A stretch of DNA of 35,385 nt from Bacteroidaceae bacterium (GTDB lineage: Bacteria > Bacteroidota > Bacteroidia > Bacteroidales > Bacteroidaceae), in assembly GCA_017516265.1 (NCBI GenBank), contig JAFXDL010000159.1, positions 1-35,385 of the forward strand, given 5' to 3'. Position numbers and translations under genes: made by a program. This document shows, piece by piece, positions 1-8,030 of the stretch. How positions within the stretch are numbered: position 1 is the first letter of the stretch; the number at the start of each line of letters is the position of its first letter. Under the pieces are notes generated by a model. The model did not search any database. It worked only from the letters and a program-made list of their open reading frames with translations, and was not told the DNA's origin.

Positions 1-402
1 GAAGGTGTAGAGATGGTGGGTGACGCTTCTCACACAGTGACTTATAATGAGGAAGGCCGCATAGCAGCCTATTCATTGGGCAACAGCCGCTTCCATGGTG
101 GCGAAGCTCTGATGGCTATCACCGTGAAGGCTGATGACAGTTTCACAGGTGCTGCCAACGTTGGTTTCACCAATGTACGTGTGGTGTCAACCGATGTTGT
201 AGAGACTGTTCTTGCTGATGCTCTCTCAACCGTGATAGGTGGTGCCAAGGGCATTGACGGTGTAGAGGCCGACGAGAATGTCCAGATTCTCTATTACTCA
301 ACTACAGGTGCTGTGTCCGATGCTCCCCACAAGGGCTTGAACATCATCAAGCGCATTTGGCAGGATGGCCGTGTAGAGGTAAGTAAAGAAATGAAGAAAT
401 AA
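1..402 (+). CDS. C-terminal fragment of large secreted cohesin-like protein (5' end outside window)
   Basis: The reading frame is open from base 1 (reads EGVEM...) and ends at TAA 400-402, so this is the last 133 codons of a gene that starts upstream. The protein matches, almost residue for residue, the ends of the 1568-aa and 2000-aa proteins in this window: the second half of a cohesin-like beta-sandwich (about residues 1-85 of the fragment), then a tail reading VQILYYSTTG...KGLNIIKRI...DGRVEVSK. The tail resembles T9SS type A C-terminal sorting domains, which suggests export across the outer membrane. The next gene begins 27 bases downstream, so the two are probably co-transcribed. By analogy with its paralogues, the missing part probably contains another cohesin-like module and a dockerin pair; that is inference. 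Its wording (IWQDGRVEV, DVVETV) is closer to the 2000-aa copy than to its immediate neighbour. Confidence 0.85.
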   Translation, partial: EGVEMVGDASHTVTYNEEGRIAAYSLGNSRFHGGEALMAITVKADDSFTGAANVGFTNVRVVSTDVVETVLADALSTVIGGAKGIDGVEADENVQILYYSTTGAVSDAPHKGLNIIKRIWQDGRVEVSKEMKK

Positions 403-412
403 AGAATTTGAC

Positions 413-452
413 TTTAAAAACAAAAGAATATGAAGAAACTATTAACATGTAT
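413..452 (+). repeat. 40-bp leader repeat, copy 1
   Basis: Bases 413-452 are identical to 5234-5273. The repeat covers 17 bases before the ATG and the first 7-8 codons of the signal peptide (MKKLLTC). It marks the two genes as duplicates at their 5' ends. Confidence 0.95.
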
Positions 453-3400
453 TTTCGCCATACTCATGGTCATGGGAGTGGTGAATGTGAATGCGCAAGA
501 ACGTATTTCTCTCCAAGAGGTTGGTTTCTACGCTTGGGACGGTTGGGACGGCAGTGCCGTCAAGACAGGTGATGCACCTTGTGAGTGGGGTGTAGGGGTT
601 TCTACAGGTACGGTGTATGGCGACCCGTCCGTAATCAATTATGCAGATTTGACAGCATATTCCAAGCTGATTTTGACGGTTACTGAAGGAACTCCCCGTA
701 TCCTTATCAATCGTTTGATAAATGAAGGACAATGTGGTGATACTTTCGAAGAATCAAAACTGATTAGTATGCCGACTCATGCTTGGTGTACGAACAGATA
801 TTTGTCTGTGGATGGAAATGTATATACTGTTGATTTAAAGGCTATAGCTAGAGATTATGGCTTTGTACATCTTCATTCTATCAAGGGAATCAATTGGGGA
901 GCCAATGTAACGGTTGAGAGTGCCGAATTGGAAACTGCTGCTGGTGCCAAGCCTGTCGGTTGGACAGAACTTCTTACCAATGGAGGTTTGGAAGGTGAAG
1001 AGGTCTCTTGTTTTGTAGCCAAGGAAGCTCCCTCTATGGATATTCTTCCTGCCACGATTGTTGACGGTGTAGGTGTGGATGGCACTCGCGGTATTATGGT
1101 GACATCGCCTGCCGGTGCCTCTAATGATTGGGATACGCAGTTCTGGATTACATTGCCTGAATCTCTTCCTGCTGGAACCAGATATCGCATAGCATTCGAT
1201 TATAAAGCATCAGAGTTTGTAACGGTTTCCACTCAATCACATGGTGAACCTGGTTCCTATATCCATTATGAAATGATTGGTGAACCTACGTTTACGACGG
1301 AATGGCAGACGTATCTCTATGAAAATGAAATAACAGAAGCTCAGGCTGGTGTGGACGAGAACTTGATGCGGTCTATAGCTTTCAATCTGGCTGTTGATAA
1401 GGCGAATGATGTGGAATTTTATTTTGATAACTTCAGTTTTGAAGTATATAAGTATGGTGTAAGTGCTGAGTTTGCATATGATGTTATTCAGCTCGACTTT
1501 GGATTTGATACAAACCTCCCATCATTGGTTAAGGCTTGTGGCAAGCCTCGTCTGATGTTCCCTAATGATTGTGTGAACGTGAAGGTTGATGGTGAAGAGT
1601 TTGAAGTCCTTTCTGTGGAAGGCTTTGCTGACGGACGTTTCTATATCTTTATGAATGATATGATCGATGAAAGCTCGTCTGTAGATGTTTCATTCATCAA
1701 TCCTACAGATGATGCTTATCACCTGACATATGGTGGTGGCCCAGGTGGTGACGTGAAGAACTTTTCAGGTGTTGCTGTCAACAATTCAGATGTGGCTGCA
1801 GCCTACGATGCTTACTCTTACTTTTTTGTTACTCCCACATTGATGGCTTCTGACCCTGAGAATGGCGCATTCAATTTGTCCAACAGCATTTTAGAATTCA
1901 ATCTGACATTCGACAAGAATGTGGATTGTGCTGCTCTTGTTGCTGAATTAAGTAGCGAAAAGTTGATAGTGGAACCTGCTACAGGGTATGCAGAGAAGAT
2001 AACGTTGAGGCGTCCCAATGTGAATCCTTTGCTTTCGGGTGAATATGCTCTTCACATAACCAACATCCTGCCCGAAATAGATATTTGGGGAGGTGAACTT
2101 TTTGGTGACACAACCCTTGTCTTCAATATCGGGAAACTGAATATTGACCCTAATGATACCATCCGTCAGATGATACCCGATTACTTTAATGCTACTAATC
2201 AGGGTGGTATTCCTGAAGGTTGGTACATCGTTTATGACGGTGCTGTTCGCGAGCCGGGTACTTCTCACGGTTCAGGTGCCAACATGAAGGAATTTGCTGT
2301 AGGTGGTGACTTCACAAGAGGTTTCTACACCCGTACAAACAATTCTACTCCCGACCAATGTATTATTGAATACGGTAGCTTGGACGGTTATGAACTGACT
2401 CTGGAGGCTGGTAAGAAGTATAAGGTGACTTACAATCTGATGTCATGGAAGAGTACGACTTATACCCGCCTTGAGATCTTCGATCCGAAAGATGACGTGG
2501 TTTATACTCAGATAGATGAGAACAAAGGTTCTTTAAGTGCTGCTACAGGTGTAGTCGTCACAGGCTCTAACTTTGTAGAATGTATATTCTATCCCGAAGT
2601 GACAGGAAGCTATCGTTTGCGTTGGACTCCTACTGATGCCAACGGTGAATTGCTTGAAGGTATGACCGAAATCATCTTTGCCAATCCGATGGTCACTTAC
2701 ATCCCCGACATACCAGGAATTGTAGAGGGGCAGGCATTGCTTGCTTCATTGAATGCAGCCAAAGAGGTGTTGAAAGTAGCTCAGACAGACAGTCGGTATG
2801 CCGGTGTTGCATTGAATACATTGGCTGCAGCCGTTGCCAAGTATGAAGCGGAATATGGTGGCTACACCAATCCTTCGGATTATACGGATGCGGTTCTTGC
2901 GTTGGATGCAGCAAAAGTGGCAATGAGAGATTACATGGAACTCTCCGATACCTACTATACATTGGTTGGACAGGCCGAGAAAATCCTTTCTGCCAATGCT
3001 CATAAGAAGTTTGCAAACACTGAACTTTATGCCGAACTGGAGATGTTGGTGGACAAGTATGTAGGGAAAACTATTACAGGTGCAGCATTGCAGGCTGCTA
3101 TAGCAGAATTGCAAGGCCCCGTAGCTGAGGCTCCCAAACTCTTCACCCAAGGTGTGTCTGCGGTAAGCACTACAGGTATTGCCGCCCTCGTTGAGCGTAT
3201 CCGCTTGGGTGCCGAATCTTTGAAGAAGTTGGGAGTAAAAGCTGGTGATGAACTGATTGTTTCCGCTAATAATGCATTGAGTGACGATGATGCGTTGGCT
3301 GCTGAAATCCAGAATCGCCTGAAGAAGGAAATCTATGGCCAACTGCGGAACGCAAACAACAGCCTGTTTGAAGAAAAACTGGATACCAATACGTTGGAAG

Positions 3401-5136
3401 TGTACACAGAATCCTATGACATGACCGTATTCATGAAGAATCCGAATGTGTATCGCATGGAGGATGTAACCGACTTTTACGAATGGGCGGTTCCGGGCTG
3501 GACTGTTCCTGAAGGGTATCCTACACCGCTAATTACTTACGGATGGACAGATCCGGGCTATCACATCTCAGACTGTATGTTCCAGACATGGGCAACAGGT
3601 TATGGCATTGAGCAGACTATCGTAGGGCTTCCTGTCGGAGTTTATACCGTGATAGGTAGTTTTGGCGAAAGGGATTCTGAGGAGTCGGGCAAAGGCTCGT
3701 TCCTGTATGCCAAGACCTCCGACACACCTGATGGAAGCTATGCTGCAACCGTAGATGCTCCTCTTATCGGACAGGCATTCCCCGTGGATAATCTGTATAT
3801 GGAGAATATTGTGGTCACAGACGGTATGCTTACCATTGGTGCAGTGGGTGGTCCCAGATCTCATACATTTTTCAATCAAGTGAAGGTGATGATGACCGGT
3901 GCCCTTCCATACTTTGATTATGACACCGCTTACGGTGAATTGACAGGAGACTTCCCTGCTACAACTACAGATTCGTTTGTTCTCTCTGATGTTTCTGCTT
4001 TCAGTGGCTCAGCCTTTGCATTCCCCGTTGCATTGACCAATGAAAATGAGATTTGTGCCTTCCAGTGTGATGTCTATTTGTCTGATGGATTGATGCTGAA
4101 CTGGAACGACGAAGGTGAGTATGATGTCATCTTGAGTGCTGACCGCAAGACCTCTTCCCATTCGGTTACGGCAAGTTTGCAGCCCGATGGTGCCATCCGT
4201 GTGATAGCATATTCAAGTTCCAACAAACTGTTCAGAGGCAATGAGGGTGAACTCTTCACATTGAACCTGACTGCTCTTGAAGGTGCGGCAGACCTCCAAT
4301 CGGTGGCAATCCGCAACATCCGAATCAGTACACCTGATGAGGTGGAATACCGCCTGTCTGCAGTTTCATCCGCTGTTACCGTGAAGTCCTATATTCCGGC
4401 CGATGCCAATGGTGACGGTCAGATTACGATTGTCGATGTGGTAGCCGTAGTGAATGCCTTGATGGGTACAGCAACGGGTAACTTCATCTTCGATGCTGCT
4501 GATATGGACCAGAATGGTCAGATAACTATTGTCGATGTAGTTGCTGTGGTGAATGCTTTGATGGGCAATAATGCTCAGACATTGGGTGCCCGCTCCATCC
4601 TCCGCAGCAATCTTTATGTGGCAGATGCCGAGGTGAATGCAGGCGAAAGCACTACCCTCTATGTGAAGTTGGACAATGCACAGGCATACACAGCCATGCA
4701 GATGGATATGACTCTGCCCGAGGGATTGACAATCGAAGGTGTGGAGATGGTAGGCAATGCTTCTCACACAGTGACTTACAATGAAACAGGCCGCATAGCC
4801 GTCTATTCATTGGGTAACAGTCGTTTCCATGGTGGCGAAGCTTTGATGGCTATCACCGTGAAGGCTGATGACAGTTTCACAGGTGCAGCCAACGTAGGTT
4901 TCACCAATGTACGTGTAGTGTCAACCGATATTGTTGAGACAGTTCTTGCTGATGCTCTCTCAACCGTGATAGGTGGTGCCAAGAGCATTGACGGTGTAGA
5001 GGCCGACGAGAATGTCCAGATTCTCTATTACTCAACTACAGGTGCTGTGTCCGATGCTCCCCACAAGGGCTTGAACATCATCAAGCGCATCTATGAGGAT
5101 GGCCGTGTAGAGGTAAGCAAAGAAATGAATAAATAA
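430..5136 (+). CDS. Giant secreted multimodular protein: jelly-roll modules, helical spacer, cohesin-like/dockerin/cohesin-like, T9SS-like tail
   Basis: This 1568-aa protein has a signal peptide (residues 1-22, cleavage after VNVNA). Visible regions are: two jelly-roll-like modules (about 25-165 and 175-345, the second resembling CBM4/9 proteins, with FWITLPESLPAGTRYRIAF); an Ig-like stretch resembling Big_5 (about 350-580); another jelly-roll (about 590-755); Ala-rich helical spacers resembling FIVAR bundles (about 760-900 and 915-985); a further sandwich (about 1010-1170); cohesin-like module 1 (1181-1321); a dockerin-type EF-hand pair (1323-1379, ADANGDGQITIVDVV and ADMDQNGQITIVDVV); cohesin-like module 2 (1390-1515); and a sorting-like tail (1521-1568). 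No catalytic domain was recognised. A role in glycan binding, adhesion or complex assembly at the cell surface is inferred from the modules. Its last ~390 codons are shared with the 2000-aa gene, and its leader and first eight codons are identical to those of the next gene. Confidence 0.85.
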   Translation: MKKLLTCIFAILMVMGVVNVNAQERISLQEVGFYAWDGWDGSAVKTGDAPCEWGVGVSTGTVYGDPSVINYADLTAYSKLILTVTEGTPRILINRLINEGQCGDTFEESKLISMPTHAWCTNRYLSVDGNVYTVDLKAIARDYGFVHLHSIKGINWGANVTVESAELETAAGAKPVGWTELLTNGGLEGEEVSCFVAKEAPSMDILPATIVDGVGVDGTRGIMVTSPAGASNDWDTQFWITLPESLPAGTRYRIAFDYKASEFVTVSTQSHGEPGSYIHYEMIGEPTFTTEWQTYLYENEITEAQAGVDENLMRSIAFNLAVDKANDVEFYFDNFSFEVYKYGVSAEFAYDVIQLDFGFDTNLPSLVKACGKPRLMFPNDCVNVKVDGEEFEVLSVEGFADGRFYIFMNDMIDESSSVDVSFINPTDDAYHLTYGGGPGGDVKNFSGVAVNNSDVAAAYDAYSYFFVTPTLMASDPENGAFNLSNSILEFNLTFDKNVDCAALVAELSSEKLIVEPATGYAEKITLRRPNVNPLLSGEYALHITNILPEIDIWGGELFGDTTLVFNIGKLNIDPNDTIRQMIPDYFNATNQGGIPEGWYIVYDGAVREPGTSHGSGANMKEFAVGGDFTRGFYTRTNNSTPDQCIIEYGSLDGYELTLEAGKKYKVTYNLMSWKSTTYTRLEIFDPKDDVVYTQIDENKGSLSAATGVVVTGSNFVECIFYPEVTGSYRLRWTPTDANGELLEGMTEIIFANPMVTYIPDIPGIVEGQALLASLNAAKEVLKVAQTDSRYAGVALNTLAAAVAKYEAEYGGYTNPSDYTDAVLALDAAKVAMRDYMELSDTYYTLVGQAEKILSANAHKKFANTELYAELEMLVDKYVGKTITGAALQAAIAELQGPVAEAPKLFTQGVSAVSTTGIAALVERIRLGAESLKKLGVKAGDELIVSANNALSDDDALAAEIQNRLKKEIYGQLRNANNSLFEEKLDTNTLEVYTESYDMTVFMKNPNVYRMEDVTDFYEWAVPGWTVPEGYPTPLITYGWTDPGYHISDCMFQTWATGYGIEQTIVGLPVGVYTVIGSFGERDSEESGKGSFLYAKTSDTPDGSYAATVDAPLIGQAFPVDNLYMENIVVTDGMLTIGAVGGPRSHTFFNQVKVMMTGALPYFDYDTAYGELTGDFPATTTDSFVLSDVSAFSGSAFAFPVALTNENEICAFQCDVYLSDGLMLNWNDEGEYDVILSADRKTSSHSVTASLQPDGAIRVIAYSSSNKLFRGNEGELFTLNLTALEGAADLQSVAIRNIRISTPDEVEYRLSAVSSAVTVKSYIPADANGDGQITIVDVVAVVNALMGTATGNFIFDAADMDQNGQITIVDVVAVVNALMGNNAQTLGARSILRSNLYVADAEVNAGESTTLYVKLDNAQAYTAMQMDMTLPEGLTIEGVEMVGNASHTVTYNETGRIAVYSLGNSRFHGGEALMAITVKADDSFTGAANVGFTNVRVVSTDIVETVLADALSTVIGGAKSIDGVEADENVQILYYSTTGAVSDAPHKGLNIIKRIYEDGRVEVSKEMNK
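3970..5136 (+). repeat. 3' cassette (cohesin-like/dockerin/cohesin-like/tail), copy B
   Basis: The last ~1.16 kb encodes the same module order as 12876-14033. The final ~520 bases are nearly identical at DNA level, and the final 402 bases also match 1-402. Similarity in the first cohesin-like module is lower, so the identity rises toward the 3' end. Confidence 0.9.
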
Positions 5137-5176
5137 AGAATGCAAAGCACACTGATGGTACGGATAGAAAAGATTA

Positions 5177-5213
5177 TCTGTGTAAATCCGTCTAATCCGT
5201 GTCATCCGTGTGC
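5177..5213. repeat. Intergenic ATCCGTG-type short repeat
   Basis: The stretch contains three spaced copies of AATCCGT/CATCCGTG within the 114-base gap between two genes of the giant-protein array. Similar runs are frequent between genes in Bacteroides and Prevotella genomes (recalled, not searched). No hairpin with a T-run is present. Confidence 0.6.
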
Positions 5214-5233
5214 CATTTCAAATAAGGACTAAT

Positions 5234-5273
5234 TTTAAAAACAAAAGAATATGAAGAAACTATTAACATGTAT
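5234..5273 (+). repeat. 40-bp leader repeat, copy 2
   Basis: Identical to 413-452. Similarity continues with mismatches for about 20 more bases into the signal peptide and then stops, while the mature N-termini of the two proteins differ completely. Confidence 0.95.
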
Positions 5274-8010
5274 GTTTGCCATGCTCATGGTGTTGGGTGC
5301 AAATGCCGCATCCGACAAACTGAGTGTGAGCAGTTATTCCGTGACCAGTGGTGATGCATTGTTGTTCCCCGTGTCATTGGAGAACGAGACGGAGCTTTCC
5401 GCTTTCCAGTGCGATGTCTATCTGCCTGAGGGGATTGCGTTGGCTTTGAACGAAGAGGGTGAGCTGGATGTGGCATTGAATCCTGAGCGTTTCACCTCTT
5501 CACATACTCTTACAGCTGTCGCACAGCCCGATGGTGCTGTCCGCATTGCCGCATATTCCTCTTCTAATAAGTTGATTAAGGGTAATGCCGGTGAACTCTT
5601 CTACCTGAACTTAGCAACTGATGCTGAGGTGGAGGGACGTATGAGAATTTCTTTGCGAAACATCATATTCTCTACTGCCAATGCCAGTGGCGTAGCTTTG
5701 GATGACATCTCTTCCATAGTGACAATGGCCAAGTATGTGCCCAAGAATGATTTGATAGTGTCTGATGTTTCCGTTACCAGTGGTGAAGCCTTGCAGATTC
5801 CCGTGTCATTGGAGAACGAGACGGAACTTTCCGCTTTCCAGTGCGATGTCTATCTGCCCGAAGGGCTTGCGTTGGCTTTGAACGAAGAGGGTGAATATGA
5901 TGTGACATTGAATACCGAACGTGTCACCTCTTCACATACTCTTACAGCTGTCGCACAGCCCGATGGTGCTGTCCGCATTGCTGCTTACTCTACACAGAGC
6001 AAATTGTTCAAGGGTAATGCCGGTGAACTCTTCTACTTGAACCTGATTACTGATGCAGAGGTGGAGGGTGAAAAAGGCATTGTTCTGAAAAACATCATCT
6101 TTTCTACAGCAGCCGCTGAAGAGGTACGTTTGAAGGATGCTACAGGTACGGTGGTGATGACCAAGTATGTGCCCAAGAATGACTTTGTGTTGCAGGATGC
6201 CGAGGTAAAGGGTGGGGAATCTTTGTTATTCCCTGTTGTGTTGGCTAATGAAAGCGAGTTGGCTGCTTTCCAGTGCGATGTATATTTGCCTGAGGGATTG
6301 ACATTGGTATTGAATGAAGAGGGCGATTTGGATGTTCGGCTGAATCCCGAACGTGCCACCTCTTCGCACACTATCACTGCACGTACACAGGCTGATGGAA
6401 GTATTCGTGTGGCAGCTTACGCCAATCCTACCAAACCTTTTAAGGGGAATGATGATGTTTTGTTCAGCTTGAACTTGTTGGCTGACAAGGAAACGATAGG
6501 TGAGAAAACAATAGAAATCAAGAAAATCATCTGTTCTACGGTTGGTGCTTCTACAGTCTCTGTTGCTGATGTGAAAGCTGTGGTGAATGTGTTGGAGGCT
6601 GAAGTGTTGGTCTCTTCCGTTACCCTTGACAAGCAGAACGCAGAAGTCGTTCGTGGCGAGTCTGTTACTCTCACTGCTACCGTAGCTCCCGAAGATGCCG
6701 ATAACAAGACACTCGTTTGGACTTCTTCGGATGAAACCGTAGCAACAGTTATTGATGGTGTAGTGAAGACCTTGAAAGCTGGTGAAGCGGTGATAACAGT
6801 TGCCACCACCGACGGTAGCAACCTTTCGGCTTCTTGTACCGTAGTGGCCAAGCCGCTATTGGTGTCTTCTGTTACCCTTGACAAGCAGAGCGTAGAGGTC
6901 GTTCGTGGTGAATCGGTTAGTCTCACAGCTACCGTGGCTCCTGAAGATGCTGACAACAAGACGTTGGTATGGAGTTCTTCGGATGAAACCGTAGCAACAG
7001 TTGTTGACGGTGTAGTGAAGACCTTGAAAGCAGGTGAAGCCGTGATTACAGCAACTACAACAGATGGCAGCAACCTGTCTGCCACATGTTCGGTAACGGT
7101 GAAACCGATTGTGGTATCATCCGTTGCTCTTGACAAACAGACTGCAGAAGTGTTGCGTGGCGGAACAGTTACGCTTACTGCTACAGTATCTCCTACGGAT
7201 GCAGACAATACAACTTTGGTATGGGCTTCTTCGGATGAAACCGTGGCTACCGTAAAAGATGGTGTTGTTACCGCTTTGAAAGCCGGTGAAGCAGTGATAA
7301 CGGCAACCACAACAGATGGCAGTAACCTGTCTGCCACTTGTACAGTAACGGTGAAACCGATTGTGGTATCGTTCATTGCCCTTGACAAGCAGACGGCTGA
7401 AGTGTTGCGTGGAGAGACCGTCGAACTCAATGTGACTTTCTTCCCCGAAGATGCAGATAACACTGCCGTTGTATGGACTTCATCGGATGAAACCGTTGCT
7501 ACCGTTACAGACGGAGTGGTGACAGCTTTGAAGAGTGGTAGAACTGTGATTACTGTAACCACTACCGATGGAACCAACCTTTCTTCCACCTGTATGGTGA
7601 CGGTGAAGCCGAAGTATGAGATTCTTCCTGCTGAAGTGACTCTTGAAACGGGCGAGACCGTGCAATTGACTATCAGTGATGGCGAAAATGTATTGCCTGC
7701 CTCCAAATTCATTTGGGTCAGCCAAGATTCTAAGGTGGCTCAAGTTGACAATACCGGTTTGGTCACTTGCATAGGTGAGGGCATCACCACTATTACGGCT
7801 ATTGCTATGGATGGCAGTGGCACTTCTACGGTATGCACTATCATAGCCAAGGCCAACGGCATAGACCAAGTGTTGGCTGATAAGGCTGTTCAAGTAGTCT
7901 ATTATTCCGCAACCGGTGAAGCATCTGATGTACCTCATAAAGGTTTGAACATTGTGAAACGTACCTATGAAGATGGTCGTATGGAAGTGAGAAAGGAAAT
8001 ATGTAAATAA
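5251..8010 (+). CDS. Scaffoldin-like secreted protein: three cohesin-like repeats, five Ig-like (Big_2) repeats, T9SS-like tail
   Basis: This 919-aa protein has a signal peptide ending after GANA (residue 19). Residues 20-450 are three cohesin-like modules of exactly 144 aa, each with a signature such as LSAFQCDVYLPEGL and a linker such as YVPKND. Residues 451-786 are four Big_2-type Ig-like modules of exactly 84 aa (VSSVTLDKQ..., TLVWTSSDETVATV, LKAGEAVIT). A fifth, divergent Ig-like module (about 789-868) is followed by the tail VQVVYYSATGEASD...DGRMEVRK. No enzyme domain and no dockerin are seen. The layout resembles a scaffoldin: cohesins on an Ig-like stalk. Its cohesin-like modules belong to the same family as module 1 of the flanking giant proteins, which do carry dockerins. 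Whether these modules bind dockerins is not shown; a plain adhesin rod is the alternative. The 114-base upstream gap and 20-base downstream gap suggest an operon. Confidence 0.85.
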   Translation: MKKLLTCMFAMLMVLGANAASDKLSVSSYSVTSGDALLFPVSLENETELSAFQCDVYLPEGIALALNEEGELDVALNPERFTSSHTLTAVAQPDGAVRIAAYSSSNKLIKGNAGELFYLNLATDAEVEGRMRISLRNIIFSTANASGVALDDISSIVTMAKYVPKNDLIVSDVSVTSGEALQIPVSLENETELSAFQCDVYLPEGLALALNEEGEYDVTLNTERVTSSHTLTAVAQPDGAVRIAAYSTQSKLFKGNAGELFYLNLITDAEVEGEKGIVLKNIIFSTAAAEEVRLKDATGTVVMTKYVPKNDFVLQDAEVKGGESLLFPVVLANESELAAFQCDVYLPEGLTLVLNEEGDLDVRLNPERATSSHTITARTQADGSIRVAAYANPTKPFKGNDDVLFSLNLLADKETIGEKTIEIKKIICSTVGASTVSVADVKAVVNVLEAEVLVSSVTLDKQNAEVVRGESVTLTATVAPEDADNKTLVWTSSDETVATVIDGVVKTLKAGEAVITVATTDGSNLSASCTVVAKPLLVSSVTLDKQSVEVVRGESVSLTATVAPEDADNKTLVWSSSDETVATVVDGVVKTLKAGEAVITATTTDGSNLSATCSVTVKPIVVSSVALDKQTAEVLRGGTVTLTATVSPTDADNTTLVWASSDETVATVKDGVVTALKAGEAVITATTTDGSNLSATCTVTVKPIVVSFIALDKQTAEVLRGETVELNVTFFPEDADNTAVVWTSSDETVATVTDGVVTALKSGRTVITVTTTDGTNLSSTCMVTVKPKYEILPAEVTLETGETVQLTISDGENVLPASKFIWVSQDSKVAQVDNTGLVTCIGEGITTITAIAMDGSGTSTVCTIIAKANGIDQVLADKAVQVVYYSATGEASDVPHKGLNIVKRTYEDGRMEVRKEICK
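5308..6603 (+). repeat. Three tandem 432-bp cohesin-like coding repeats
   Basis: The landmark GCTTTCCAGTGCGATGT recurs at 5401, 5833 and 6265, giving an exact 432-base (144-codon) period. Copies 1 and 2 are the most alike; copy 3 is more diverged. Unit edges are approximate. Confidence 0.9.
6604..7611 (+). repeat. Four tandem 252-bp Big_2 Ig-like coding repeats
   Basis: The landmark T(A/G)CCCTTGAC (with one variant) recurs at 6621, 6873, 7125 and 7377, an exact 252-base (84-codon) period. A fifth, diverged Ig-like unit follows without DNA-level identity. The pattern suggests recent amplification by unequal exchange. Confidence 0.9.
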
Positions 8011-8030
8011 AAACTTTAAATAATAGAATT

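Noticed and set aside
6417-7712. 431-codon open frame on the - strand opposite the Ig-like repeats
   Set aside because: It is a shadow: the 252-bp period copies the same stop-free antisense pattern in every unit. Its protein is low-complexity Val/Ser/Thr-rich with no start context.
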